Shown here: piece after piece, positions 8,620 to 17,150 of the stretch
Numbering within the stretch: position 1 is the stretch's first letter
Layout of the letters: each line of letters starts with the position of its first letter
Origin: DAOLCO01 sp964612555
GTDB taxonomy: Bacteria > Bdellovibrionota_C > UBA2361 > SZUA-149 > DAOLCO01
Reading direction: 5' to 3'
Assembly: GCA_964612555.1 (NCBI GenBank)
Contig: CAZTBW010000015.1
Location: 1 to 23,384, forward strand
DNA: 23,384 bases
Translations under genes and position numbers: made by a program
Notes under the pieces: generated by a model
Told to the model about the DNA's origin: nothing
Databases searched by the model: none
The model's input: the letters and a program-made list of their open reading frames with translations, nothing else

Positions 8620-8634
8620 GGAACATTATGTTCC
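8620..8634. promoter_or_regulatory. Dyad upstream of khtT
   Basis: A 6-bp perfect dyad GGAACA-TTA-TGTTCC sits 35 bp before the khtT start, in the expected promoter/leader position. It could be a repressor site or a small leader hairpin. No regulator gene is adjacent. Confidence 0.3.
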
Positions 8635-8669
8635 TATACGATTTTTAACTCTCTAGGAGATTAGTAAGC

Positions 8670-9173
8670 ATGTCAATCGTAAGAGAATCAGATCTTATTG
8701 GTATTGGTAAGAAGTATCAATTTGAGACCGAGGCTGGAGATAACATGGTGGTCGTTATTCACGATGCCGGGCGCCGTGAGTTGTACTGTTATGACGAGGA
8801 TAAAAACGAATCCAGTTGTGTAATGACTCTGACCGACGAGGAGTCCAGACAGATAGCAGGGATTATCGGAGGGCTCTCATACAAGCCAAAAGCTCTGGAA
8901 ACCATAGAAGTAGCCCTGGATGATCTAATGATTGAGTGGTACAAGGTTGAGGGTGGAGCATCAAGTGCTCAGAAATCCATAGGAGAGCTTGACGTGCGGC
9001 AGCAAACCGGAGCTTCCATCATTGCAGCTATAAAAGACGGTGACAGCGTGATTAATCCGGGACCGGACTACGTCATTACCCCGGGCACCACTCTGGTGGT
9101 AGCCGGCAAACGAAACCAGATCAAGTTATTAAAGGATATATTGCTGCTGACAGCAGAACAAAACAAAAAATAG
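8670..9173 (+). CDS. KhtT-like regulatory subunit of a K+/H+ antiporter
   Basis: The 167-residue cytoplasmic protein has an N-terminal KhtT-type domain (about residues 1-65) and a C-terminal RCK_C/TrkA_C domain (about residues 75-163: IGELDVRQQTGASIIAAIKDGDSVINPGPDYVITPGTTLVVAGKRNQIKLL). The order and size match KhtT (YhaT) of Bacillus, which gates the antiporter KhtU and whose RCK_C domain binds c-di-AMP in that organism. Whether this one binds c-di-AMP is not shown. The transporter gene starts 16 nt after its stop. A strong ribosome binding site (TAGGAG) precedes the ATG. Confidence 0.85.
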   Translation: MSIVRESDLIGIGKKYQFETEAGDNMVVVIHDAGRRELYCYDEDKNESSCVMTLTDEESRQIAGIIGGLSYKPKALETIEVALDDLMIEWYKVEGGASSAQKSIGELDVRQQTGASIIAAIKDGDSVINPGPDYVITPGTTLVVAGKRNQIKLLKDILLLTAEQNKK

Positions 9174-9189
9174 AGCCTCGTACCCTATT

Positions 9190-10383
9190 ATGGAATTATC
9201 CCATACCCTTATTTTAGAAATTGGAGTCGCCGTAAGCTTAGTTGCTCTGGTCGGCTTTATTTCAGAAAAGCTCCGTTTTTCTGTAATACCCTTTTTTATC
9301 TTGATAGGGATGGCACTGGGACAAGACTATTCCCCTCAAATCGGAAGCATCGACCTTACCTTTAAAGAGAGTAAACCTTTTATTGATTTTATGGGGCGAC
9401 TGGGAATTTTATTCCTCTTGTTTTATCTGGGGTTAGAATTTTCTGTCGGGCGTTTGATAAAATCCGGAAAAGCTATAGTTGCAGGGGGATCAATTTATGT
9501 AGGTCTGAACTTTGTCTCAGGTCTTTTCATTGGCTGGTTGATGGAACTGCCATTTAAAGAAATGATGGTACTATGCGGTATTATGACAAGTTCCTCTACT
9601 GCGATTGTAGCAAAAGTCCTTACAGATCTAAAACGTACCGCAAACCCTGAAACAGAAGTCATCATGGGTATGATAATGTTTGATGATTTGTTCATTGCAA
9701 TGCATATATCGTTTTTATCTGGTTTAATTCTCACTGGAAGTAGTTCTTTTTGGGCGGTTCTAGGAACCTCCCTGCTTGCATTGGGTTTCATATTGACATT
9801 CCTTATTCTGGGACGAAAAGTGATACCCTATATTGACAAGGTGCTCCAGGTTAAGTCTTCCGAGATTTTTATCCTTATTATATTTGCTCTTCTTTTTACC
9901 ATTGCCGGTTTCTCGGAAACTATTCACGTAGCAGAAGCCATTGGTGCCTTGATGGTGGGGCTGGTACTTGCTGACTCCCAATACCTTAAACGTATCGAAC
10001 AAATCATACTCCCATTTAAAGACTTTTTTGGTGCAATGTTCTTTTTCAGCTTTGGGCTTTCGATTGACCCCTTATCCCTTGGTGGTGCCGTTTTCTGGGC
10101 GTCTATAGCTGCTATAGTAACTGTAATCTGTAACGTAGCTTCTGGTTATTTCGCCGCTCAAATCTCCGACATGAAGAAGAAAACTTCTTTCGACATTGGT
10201 TTTACATTAGCTGCCCGCGGGGAGTTCTCTATCATCATGGCAAAAATAGGAAGCAGCCTGATGCCCGTTCTGCAATCTTTTGTTGTAGTCTATGTTTTGA
10301 TTCTTTCCATTGTAGCACCCCTCCTGACCAAAGAATCCAGAACAATCTGGAACTTACTCTTTAGCGATCGCAAGAAAGGGTAA
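9190..10383 (+). CDS. CPA2-family K+(Na+)/H+ antiporter, KhtU-like
   Basis: This 397-residue integral membrane protein has about 11-12 hydrophobic segments and the Na+/H+ exchanger (CPA2/KefB-like) pattern: MTSSSTAIVAKVLTDLKR, MIMFDDLFIAMH with the conserved acidic pair in the transport path, VAEAIGALMVGLVLADS and MFFFSFGLSIDPLSL. It lacks the C-terminal TrkA_N domain of KefB/KefC, as expected when gating is supplied by a separate KhtT subunit, which is encoded immediately upstream. It is expected to extrude K+ (or Na+) in exchange for H+ at the inner membrane. The ribosome binding site is weak, so translation is probably coupled to khtT. Confidence 0.88.
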   Translation: MELSHTLILEIGVAVSLVALVGFISEKLRFSVIPFFILIGMALGQDYSPQIGSIDLTFKESKPFIDFMGRLGILFLLFYLGLEFSVGRLIKSGKAIVAGGSIYVGLNFVSGLFIGWLMELPFKEMMVLCGIMTSSSTAIVAKVLTDLKRTANPETEVIMGMIMFDDLFIAMHISFLSGLILTGSSSFWAVLGTSLLALGFILTFLILGRKVIPYIDKVLQVKSSEIFILIIFALLFTIAGFSETIHVAEAIGALMVGLVLADSQYLKRIEQIILPFKDFFGAMFFFSFGLSIDPLSLGGAVFWASIAAIVTVICNVASGYFAAQISDMKKKTSFDIGFTLAARGEFSIIMAKIGSSLMPVLQSFVVVYVLILSIVAPLLTKESRTIWNLLFSDRKKG

Positions 10384-10431
10384 AATTCGAACTAAAAGAT
10401 TTTTGGCATTCTTTATTGGAGAAGGAAATCG

Positions 10432-10626
10432 TTACAACCTGAATACTTCAAAATCTCTTGAGCTGAGGCTCTCCCATCTTTTCTCAAACCGTTTTCTTAC
10501 CCAGTCCAGCTGTAGCCACGCAAAACATTCATCATACATTTTAATTAGAGGGAAGGTCTTCGGAAAAAGTTCTTTATCAGACTTAAAGCGATCCGCCTCT
10601 TGCCCGCCAAAGTCGTTTGAGTTCAT
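10432..10626 (-). CDS. Small protein overlapping the nucleotidyltransferase gene
   Basis: This 64-codon ORF begins inside the 3' end of the nucleotidyltransferase gene (44 nt overlap, different frame) and extends 151 nt past it. The product (MNSNDFGGQEADRFKSDKEL...) is rich in aromatic and charged residues, with a helical DWVRKRFEKRWESLSSRDFEVF C terminus. I do not recognise a family. The overlap suggests translational coupling, as in two-gene toxin-antitoxin or Abi modules, but no clear ribosome binding site is visible. It may be a real partner or a chance frame. Confidence 0.45.
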   Translation of the reverse strand: MNSNDFGGQEADRFKSDKELFPKTFPLIKMYDECFAWLQLDWVRKRFEKRWESLSSRDFEVFRL

Positions 10627-11146
10627 CGATGGTAGATTGAGTTCCATACTTGCCAAGTATACCATCTTTGTCGAGATTCTCAAAGGTAAGATTCTGGGCA
10701 ATCATAATCTCGATAATATCGCCAAGATCCTTAAGATATTCACTTCTATCAGACTGTTTTGCCGCGTGAAGTTTCATTGAAATCAAGTGTTTAGGTGAAA
10801 CAACCGGATGCACAGCACCCCCACCAAAGTCCGCATATCCTTTCTGACTAACCAGTTCCGTCCATGTTGAAGCATCCACGATCATAAAATCGACTCTGAA
10901 ATCACTGCCCATACCTGGAGCAAAATGAGCAAAAGACCCTTTAGGATGTTCAAATTTCAACTCATACCCAAGATTTGTCATTACCGTCTTCATCGTTTCA
11001 AAAGAACTGCGCTCTATAACAAAATCAATATCAGCAGTGAATCTTGGATTCCCCCAATATGATGCCGCAAATCCTCCAATGATCAGATACTCAAGATCAA
11101 GTTCTTGAGCACACTCAGCAAAACGCTTTAGAATTCGGTTTTCCAT
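10583..11146 (-). CDS. Nucleotidyltransferase (AbiEii/MNT-like fold)
   Basis: This 187-residue protein carries the DNA-polymerase-beta-type nucleotidyltransferase signature near its start: LIIGGFAASYWGNPRFTADIDF (residues 21-42), with G24-G25 and the metal-binding pair D39 and D41. A third candidate acidic site lies in SDFRVDFMIVD. Known relatives include AbiEii-type toxins and MNT antitoxins, which transfer nucleotides to tRNA or proteins; the actual substrate is unknown here. ATG 11144-11146 is preferred; a TTG 21 nt upstream (11165-11167) would add 7 residues. A small overlapping ORF lies downstream on the same strand. Neither neighbour is obviously related, so this looks like a stand-alone accessory pair. 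Confidence 0.75.
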   Translation of the reverse strand: MENRILKRFAECAQELDLEYLIIGGFAASYWGNPRFTADIDFVIERSSFETMKTVMTNLGYELKFEHPKGSFAHFAPGMGSDFRVDFMIVDASTWTELVSQKGYADFGGGAVHPVVSPKHLISMKLHAAKQSDRSEYLKDLGDIIEIMIAQNLTFENLDKDGILGKYGTQSTIDELKRLWRARGGSL

Positions 11147-11210
11147 ACTTATTTGATTATTCCACAATCATGAAAATACTAACAGACCAGAAAATATAGG
11201 TCTCACCTTT

Positions 11211-12263
11211 CTATAACGGAGGGCGAAACTCCTGAGCAGGGTCTGAGAACTCAACCCTGAAACTGTACACCCTTGTCGGTGTAGTGAACAAAATCTCATC
11301 ATTATACCCTCTCTGAATGCCAACAATTGGCTCATCAAGAGCCAGAAGCTCCTTCTGCTCTCTTACTTGAGTCCCTGCACTGTTCAATGTCAATGAAACC
11401 AAAGTATTTTTATTATACAGTGCTGTCACAAGAGTCTTTTTTGAAGGGAAATATGCCAGATCAGTAATACCTTCTGAAACATCCCAGACATAAATCGGCG
11501 AAACATGCCCTGAAAGAGTAACCCCGCATTGATACTCTGCCCTCCAGGAATAATTACCGCCAAGCTGTAATTTATTCACTTCATCATCACATGCAGGACC
11601 ATTATCTGAAACATAAATATCCCCATCTCCATTCCCATCAATACCAAAAGGATTCCTGAAACCAAGGGCGTATATTCCTCTTGGAAAACCCCTGTGAACA
11701 TCAAGCATTTCACCATTTCTGTTTATGACAATAATCTTGCCCTCTAATCTGTTGAGGTCTTGTGCAAGTGCAGGAACGTCTCCATCTCCTATACCAACAA
11801 GGATGTTACCGTTTGAGAGTTGATACATCCCGCCTCCATTATGCCCACTCGCTTGAGTAAACATTTGAAGAATTCGATTATCTTCCACTACTCCATTTCT
11901 GACAGTAATCCGACTTACTGCATTTCTCGCAGGCTCCCCCATCGTATGATACACAAAAACAAAACCGTTACTGGAAAAATCTTTATCCACAAGTAAACCT
12001 GAAATACCCGCACCACCAGCAGAAAATGCCTGAAAAGAAACCAAATCCTTACGCTCTGAATTTTCCCGATTAAACTGGAACACCACCCCGGTACTGACTT
12101 CAGCAAGCAGCAAATGACGATCATCAAGCACCTCTACCCGAACAGGAAACCCAAGATCAGAGATCAATACCTTCAACTCCACCCCCGAAGAACCACCCCC
12201 ACCTCCGCATGACAAAAACACAGAGGTAACAAAAAGGCATAGTAAATAATTAAATATCTTCAT
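11211..12263 (-). CDS. PQQ-dependent sugar-dehydrogenase-like lipoprotein
   Basis: This 350-residue protein has a lipoprotein-type N terminus: a hydrophobic stretch, then LSC19 followed by a glycine-rich linker (GGGGGSSG). The remainder fits the soluble glucose/sorbosone dehydrogenase six-bladed beta-propeller (GSDH): SGHNGGGMYQLSNGNILVGIGDGD contains the catalytic-type His, followed by YALGFRNPFGIDGNGDGDIYVSDNGP and GGNYSW. Members use PQQ to oxidise aldose sugars, but many homologues have unknown substrates. No PQQ synthesis genes are in view. A ribosome binding site (AAAGGAA) precedes the ATG. It is divergent from prpB across a 186-bp intergenic region. Confidence 0.82.
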   Translation of the reverse strand: MKIFNYLLCLFVTSVFLSCGGGGGSSGVELKVLISDLGFPVRVEVLDDRHLLLAEVSTGVVFQFNRENSERKDLVSFQAFSAGGAGISGLLVDKDFSSNGFVFVYHTMGEPARNAVSRITVRNGVVEDNRILQMFTQASGHNGGGMYQLSNGNILVGIGDGDVPALAQDLNRLEGKIIVINRNGEMLDVHRGFPRGIYALGFRNPFGIDGNGDGDIYVSDNGPACDDEVNKLQLGGNYSWRAEYQCGVTLSGHVSPIYVWDVSEGITDLAYFPSKKTLVTALYNKNTLVSLTLNSAGTQVREQKELLALDEPIVGIQRGYNDEILFTTPTRVYSFRVEFSDPAQEFRPPL

Positions 12264-12385
12264 AAGAAGTACATTCCTTTATGTAATCAAAGATACACTT
12301 GCAAGAGATCTGCTCAAAGATCAATTTCTTTCAAGGATGGAATCATAAAACCTTTAAAAATAAAAAAGAATAGTAAAAAATAACA

Positions 12386-12408
12386 TTTGGCATGCATTAA
12401 ATGCGAAA
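12386..12408. promoter_or_regulatory. Imperfect dyad in the prpB upstream region
   Basis: Two 8-bp half sites, TTTGGCAT and ATGCGAAA (inverted, one mismatch), are separated by 7 bp and contain a central perfect GCATT-A-AATGC palindrome. The site lies 6 bp upstream of a TTGACT -35-like hexamer and looks like a regulator-binding site for the methylcitrate operon and/or the divergent gene. No regulator gene is present in the window. Confidence 0.4.
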
Positions 12409-12414
12409 ACTGAC

Positions 12415-12443
12415 TTGACTGCATCCTCTCAAAATGTTCTGAT
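12415..12443 (+). promoter_or_regulatory. Candidate prpB promoter
   Basis: TTGACT (12415-12420) is followed after 17 bp by TCTGAT (12438-12443), which matches the -10 consensus at 4 of 6 positions. Transcription would then begin about at the A of the prpB ATG (12450), and there is no ribosome binding site before that ATG. This would make the mRNA leaderless. The call rests on pattern only. Confidence 0.35.
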
Positions 12444-12449
12444 TTTTAG

Positions 12450-13349
12450 ATGAATACATCAGCTACACCTCATTCCCCTGGACTTCGTTTTCGAGAATCT
12501 CTAAAAAAGGAGAAACCACTTCAAATTGTCGGAACAATAAACGCAAACCACGCCTTGCTTGCAACACAAGCCGGTTTCAATGCCATCTATTTATCCGGTG
12601 GTGGGGTTGCTGCCGGTTCTCTGGGCATTCCTGATTTGGGAATCACCACACTGGAAGACGTACTGACTGATATTGACCGTATTACCAACGTAACCGACTC
12701 CCCTTTATTAGTAGACGTGGATACGGGCTTTGGTTCCTCGGCATTTAACATTAGTCGTACAGTGAGGTCCTTAATTAAATCCGGGGCAGCAGCCCTTCAC
12801 ATTGAAGATCAGGTAGGAGCAAAGCGCTGCGGACATCGCCCCGGTAAAGAAATAGTATCAAAAGAAGAAATGGCTGACCGCATCAAAGCCGCAGTTGATG
12901 GACGTACAGATGAACATTTCGTAATTGGAGCAAGGACCGATGCCCTTGCTAACGAAGGCATAGATAAAGCCATAGAGCGAGCGATCGCATATAAAGAAGC
13001 GGGAGCTGATTTCATTTTCGCAGAAGCAGTACGTGAATTACCCCAGTACACACAATTTGCAAAAGCAGTAAAAATACCGATTCTTGCCAATATTACTGAA
13101 TTTGGGATGACTCCTCTTTTTACCGTAGAGGAATTAAAACAGGCAGGTGTCAGTATGGTTCTATATCCACTTTCTGCGTTTCGTGCCGCAAATAAAGCTG
13201 CACAAAATGTCTACCAGCATATCCGAAGTGATGGCACCCAGACAAACGTCATTGATACAATGCAAACCCGTGCCGAACTCTATGAGAGTATCGGCTATTA
13301 TGAATATGAAAAAAAACTTGATGTACTTTTCGAGAAAAATAAAAAATGA
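12450..13349 (+). CDS. prpB: 2-methylisocitrate lyase
   Basis: The 299-residue enzyme splits 2-methylisocitrate into pyruvate and succinate, the last step of the methylcitrate cycle. It shows the PEP mutase/isocitrate lyase superfamily fold: LQIVGTINANHALLA near the start, YLSGGGVAAGSLGIPDLG, metal-binding VDVDTGFG (D89 and D91) and the active-site KRCGH loop (residues 125-129, catalytic Cys127). Length is typical for PrpB. It is the first gene of the operon, and its stop overlaps the ATG of prpC (ATGA at 13346-13349). Confidence 0.95.
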   Translation: MNTSATPHSPGLRFRESLKKEKPLQIVGTINANHALLATQAGFNAIYLSGGGVAAGSLGIPDLGITTLEDVLTDIDRITNVTDSPLLVDVDTGFGSSAFNISRTVRSLIKSGAAALHIEDQVGAKRCGHRPGKEIVSKEEMADRIKAAVDGRTDEHFVIGARTDALANEGIDKAIERAIAYKEAGADFIFAEAVRELPQYTQFAKAVKIPILANITEFGMTPLFTVEELKQAGVSMVLYPLSAFRAANKAAQNVYQHIRSDGTQTNVIDTMQTRAELYESIGYYEYEKKLDVLFEKNKK

Positions 13350-14509
13350 CAGAGACTACAAGCGATAAAAGCGCCTCAACATTTAAACCAAAGAAAAGCG
13401 TTGCACTTTCAGGAGTAGTTGCCGGAAATACCGCTTTATGCACCGTAGGCAAAACCGGTAATGATCTTCACTATAGAGGATATGATATTCTTGATCTTGC
13501 AGAAGGAGCTGAATTTGAAGAAATTGCGTATTTACTTATCCATGGAGAACTTCCGGACAGACAAACACTTCAAACATATAAACAAAAACTTAAATCATTA
13601 CGAGACCTGCCCGACTCAGTAAAAAACATATTAAAGCAACTTCCTGCATCCTCTCATCCAATGGATATAATGCGAACAGCAGTTTCTGCGCTCGGGTGCG
13701 TCAAGGAAGAAAAAAACATATCAGACCTTGAAGAAGCAAAGAATATAATTGATAAGCTACTGGCATCTCTCGGCTCTGCCTTACTCTACTGGTATCACTT
13801 TTCTCATCACGGAAACTCCATAGAAGTAAACACAGATGATGACAGCATCGGCGGACATTTCTTAAGCCTGCTTCACGGAAAAAAAGCCCCTCCTTCATGG
13901 GAACGAGCAATGCAGATTTCTCTCAACCTGTATGCTGAACATGAGTTTAATGCTTCTACATTTACCGCAAGAGTCATCACGGGAACAGGCTCCGACATAC
14001 ATTCAGCCGTAACAGGAGCAATCGGGGCACTTCGAGGACCCAAACACGGCGGTGCCAATGAAGCCGCTTTTGAAATTCAGAAAAGATATGCTTCACCAGA
14101 TGAAGCCGAAAAGGACATTCGGGAGAGGTTATCACGAAAGGAAGTCATTATTGGCTTTGGACATCCTGTTTATACCATCTCTGACCCAAGAAATGTTGTT
14201 ATCAAAAAAGTCGCCGGAGAATTATCGGAAGAGGCTGGCTCCATGCATTTATTCAATATTGCCGAACGCCTGGAAACTGTAATGTGGAACGAGAAAAAAA
14301 TGTTTCCGAATCTCGACTGGTTTTCTGCCGTGTCATATCATCTTATGGGTGTCCCTACCTCCATGTTTACTCCGCTCTTTGTCATATCAAGAGTAACTGG
14401 CTGGGGCGCTCATATCATAGAACAAAGACAGGACGGAAAAATCATCCGTCCGAGCGCTAACTATATCGGTCCGGAAAACAAAGAATTTATCCCAATAGAA
14501 AAACGGTAA
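13346..14509 (+). CDS. prpC: 2-methylcitrate synthase / citrate synthase
   Basis: The 387-residue protein is a type II citrate synthase-fold enzyme, with GLxG-like LHYRGYDILDLAE near the N terminus, LYAEHEFNASTFTARVITGTGSD, GPKHGGANEAAF and GFGHPVYTISDPR (active-site His residues). Its place between prpB and prpD makes 2-methylcitrate synthase the likely main role: condensation of propionyl-CoA with oxaloacetate. Some citrate synthase activity is common in this family. It overlaps prpB by 4 nt and is followed by prpD after 4 nt. Confidence 0.93.
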   Translation: MTETTSDKSASTFKPKKSVALSGVVAGNTALCTVGKTGNDLHYRGYDILDLAEGAEFEEIAYLLIHGELPDRQTLQTYKQKLKSLRDLPDSVKNILKQLPASSHPMDIMRTAVSALGCVKEEKNISDLEEAKNIIDKLLASLGSALLYWYHFSHHGNSIEVNTDDDSIGGHFLSLLHGKKAPPSWERAMQISLNLYAEHEFNASTFTARVITGTGSDIHSAVTGAIGALRGPKHGGANEAAFEIQKRYASPDEAEKDIRERLSRKEVIIGFGHPVYTISDPRNVVIKKVAGELSEEAGSMHLFNIAERLETVMWNEKKMFPNLDWFSAVSYHLMGVPTSMFTPLFVISRVTGWGAHIIEQRQDGKIIRPSANYIGPENKEFIPIEKR

Positions 14510-14513
14510 GCAC

Positions 14514-15965
14514 ATGTCAACATTCATATCCAACGAACGACCAGAAGCTGATGCGGTATTAAAAAATATCGCCGATTATGTCCTGGATTATAAGATCAGC
14601 AGTGAACTTGCTTTTGAAACTGCTCATTACTGTCTACTGGATACTCTGGGTTGTGGATTTGAAGCATTGACCTATCCCGCATGTACAAAACTTTTAGGTC
14701 CCATAGTTAAAGGCACGGTAGTTCCTCATGGAGCAAGAGTACCTGGCACTCAGTTTCAACTAGACCCCGTACAAGCCGCTTTTAACATCGGCGCCATGAT
14801 TCGCTGGCTGGATTTTAATGATACCTGGCTTGCAGCAGAATGGGGACATCCTTCTGACAATCTGGGTGCTATCCTTGCTACCGCAGACTGGCTTTCAAGA
14901 ACTGCAATTTCAGAAGGGCGACCTGCCCTGCAGATGAAAGACGTACTGGACGCCATGATACGGGCACATGAAATCCAGGGTGTCCTTGCTCTTGAGAATT
15001 CTTTCAACAAAGTAGGACTCGATCATGTCATACTTGTAAAAATAGCTTCAACAGCCGTAGTCGGAAAACTGATTGGACTTTCAAGAGAAGAGCTGATTAA
15101 TGCCCTTTCTCTTGCATTTGTAGATGGTCAGGCACTGCGCACATACCGTCATGCTCCAAATACAGGTAGTAGAAAGTCCTGGGCTGCAGGAGATGCAACT
15201 TCAAGGGCGGTACGCCTTGCGCTCATCACAAAGACCGGAGAAATGGGTTACCCCTCTGCCCTTACCGCAAAAACATGGGGATTTTATGATGTCCTCTTTA
15301 AAGGACATGAATTCAAGTTTCAACGTGAATATGCTTCGTACGTAATGGAGCATGTGTTATTCAAGATATCCTTTCCGGCAGAATTTCACTCCCAGACCGC
15401 AGTAGAAGCTGCAATGACCATTCACAAGAAACTCAAAGAAAGTGGAAAAAGCAGTGATGACATAAAAAAAGTTTCGATCAGAACCCATGAAGCAGCAATT
15501 CGAATCATCGACAAAAAAGGACCCCTCCACAATCCCGCTGACAGAGATCATTGTATCCAGTATATGGTTGCTGTTCCATTGATTCATGGAAGACTTACGG
15601 CTGCGGATTATGAAGATGAAGTCGCTAAAGACCCAAGAATTGACGCACTACGTGAGAAAATCCATTGCGTAGAAGATGTGCGGTTTACAAAAGACTATCA
15701 CGACCCGGAAATGCGTTCTATCGCAAATGCTCTAACTGTAGAGCTGCATGATGGCAGCACTCTGGATGAAATTATTGTCGAATACCCCATTGGGCATAAA
15801 CGAAGAAGAGAAGAAGGCATTCCTGAGCTCATAAAAAAATTCAAAATCAATCTCGCACGAATATTTCCTGAAAAACAGCAAGAAGAAATCTTATCACTTG
15901 CTCTGGATTATGATACGCTGAGACAGACAGCAGTACATGAATTTGTGGATATGACGACTATATGA
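14514..15965 (+). CDS. prpD: 2-methylcitrate dehydratase
   Basis: This 483-residue protein of the MmgE/PrpD family converts 2-methylcitrate to 2-methyl-cis-aconitate without an iron-sulfur cluster. Visible family features include the N-terminal helical part with AHYCLLDTLGCGFEA, RWLDFNDTWLAAEWGHPSDNLGAILA, and a later FPAEFHSQTAVEAA segment; the length is typical for PrpD. No acnD/prpF pair is present, consistent with the PrpD route, in which a host aconitase completes the isomerisation. The stop overlaps the queH start (ATGA 15962-15965). Confidence 0.93.
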   Translation: MSTFISNERPEADAVLKNIADYVLDYKISSELAFETAHYCLLDTLGCGFEALTYPACTKLLGPIVKGTVVPHGARVPGTQFQLDPVQAAFNIGAMIRWLDFNDTWLAAEWGHPSDNLGAILATADWLSRTAISEGRPALQMKDVLDAMIRAHEIQGVLALENSFNKVGLDHVILVKIASTAVVGKLIGLSREELINALSLAFVDGQALRTYRHAPNTGSRKSWAAGDATSRAVRLALITKTGEMGYPSALTAKTWGFYDVLFKGHEFKFQREYASYVMEHVLFKISFPAEFHSQTAVEAAMTIHKKLKESGKSSDDIKKVSIRTHEAAIRIIDKKGPLHNPADRDHCIQYMVAVPLIHGRLTAADYEDEVAKDPRIDALREKIHCVEDVRFTKDYHDPEMRSIANALTVELHDGSTLDEIIVEYPIGHKRRREEGIPELIKKFKINLARIFPEKQQEEILSLALDYDTLRQTAVHEFVDMTTI

Positions 15966-16618
15966 CAGCGACCATCGAAAGAAAGCTTTTAACTTTACCT
16001 TCACCTCATACACAGGACAACAAGGTGCTACTTCACTCCTGCTGTGCACCTTGCTCAGGAGAAGTTATGGAAGCAATGATTGCTTCAAAGATTAACTTTA
16101 CGATTTTTTTCTACAACCCGAATATTCATCCAAAGAAAGAATATGATCTTAGAAAAGATGAGAACATTCGCTTTGCAGATAAACATAATATTCCCTTTAT
16201 AGATGCTGATTATGATGTAGATAATTGGTTTGAACGGGCAAAGGGAATGGAGATGGAACCCGAACGGGGAATTCGCTGTACCATGTGTTTTGACATGCGT
16301 TTTGAAAGGACTGCCTTATATGCGTATGAAAACGGCTTTCCTCTCATAAGTAGCTCTCTGGGAATTTCCAGGTGGAAGAACATGGAACAGATCAATGATT
16401 GCGGAATACGGGCAGCGTCCCGTTATCCCGGTATCACCTATTGGACATATAACTGGCGAAAAGGTGGTGGAGCTACCCGCATGCTGGAAATAAGCAAACA
16501 GGAACAATTCTACATGCAGGAATACTGCGGATGTGCCTATTCCTTAAGAGACACCAATCAATGGCGTAAGATTAATGGCAGAGAAAAAATAAAACTTGGT
16601 GAAAAATACTACCAGTAA
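15962..16618 (+). CDS. queH: Epoxyqueuosine reductase QueH
   Basis: This 218-residue protein of the QueH (former DUF208) family reduces epoxyqueuosine to queuosine in tRNA and is the alternative to QueG. It has the N-terminal HSCCAPCSGEVM motif (C27, C28), the central RCTMCF (C106, C109), which together supply the iron-sulfur ligands in characterised QueH, and a C-terminal YCGCAYS motif. FFYNPNIHPKKEYDLRKDE is also typical. The ATG overlaps the prpD stop by 4 nt, so it is translated with the methylcitrate operon. No other queuosine gene is in the window. Confidence 0.93.
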   Translation: MTATIERKLLTLPSPHTQDNKVLLHSCCAPCSGEVMEAMIASKINFTIFFYNPNIHPKKEYDLRKDENIRFADKHNIPFIDADYDVDNWFERAKGMEMEPERGIRCTMCFDMRFERTALYAYENGFPLISSSLGISRWKNMEQINDCGIRAASRYPGITYWTYNWRKGGGATRMLEISKQEQFYMQEYCGCAYSLRDTNQWRKINGREKIKLGEKYYQ

Positions 16619-16649
16619 CACTGCTTTATTACCACTTTAGATCACACCT

Positions 16650-17075
16650 ATGACAATGAACCTTAACCGCTTAATACCCGAACTTGTAGTTTCAGATTTT
16701 GGTACTTCTGTAAAATTTTATACTGAAATCATTGGCTGCAAAGTTTTATATGAGAGACCTGAAGAATATTTTGTCATGTTTGACCTTGAAGGGTCTAATA
16801 TTATGATAGAGCAGGCATTCTCGGGAGGCAGAAGATTTTCTACTGCCGAGTTAATCCACCCCTATGGCAGAGGAATGAACCTGCAAGTTAAGGTCTCCGA
16901 CATAGACATCCTCTATAAACGCTGTCTTGATAATCAATGTACTATTACCATACCAATTGAAGAGAAATGGTATCGCGCTGATAATTATGAACTGGGTAAT
17001 CGTCAATTTGTAGTCTCTGACCCGGATGGTTATCTTCTAAGACCATTTAAAGATCTTGGGAAACGTACTGTTTAA
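16650..17075 (+). CDS. VOC-family protein (bleomycin-resistance-like)
   Basis: The 141-residue protein has the paired beta-alpha-beta-beta-beta vicinal-oxygen-chelate fold: LIPELVVSDFGTSVKFYTEIIGCKVLYERPEEYFVMFDLEGSNIMIEQ in the first half, LQVKVSDIDILYKRCLD...QFVVSDPDGYLLRPFKDLG in the second. The His usual at the metal site in the second half is Asn (GMNLQVKV), which points to a metal-free binding protein like bleomycin-resistance proteins rather than a glyoxalase. The ligand is unknown. It starts 31 nt after queH on the same strand and could be the last gene of that operon. Confidence 0.78.
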   Translation: MTMNLNRLIPELVVSDFGTSVKFYTEIIGCKVLYERPEEYFVMFDLEGSNIMIEQAFSGGRRFSTAELIHPYGRGMNLQVKVSDIDILYKRCLDNQCTITIPIEEKWYRADNYELGNRQFVVSDPDGYLLRPFKDLGKRTV

Positions 17076-17150
17076 ACTGACTCGTTGAACGTACAGTTAT
17101 TTTGAGCGATAAATCATATTAGATAAAGAAGAATCTCCTTAAAACACCTT

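Noticed and set aside
10403..10780. A 125-residue plus-strand frame opposite the nucleotidyltransferase
   Set aside because: It lies antisense to a gene with a clear catalytic signature, has no ribosome binding site, and its product looks like random composition.
17050..17100. Near-repeat AACGTACTGTT / AACGTACAGTT at the end of the VOC gene
   Set aside because: Short, with a mismatch and no matching copy at the far side of the accessory segment, so it does not support an attachment site.
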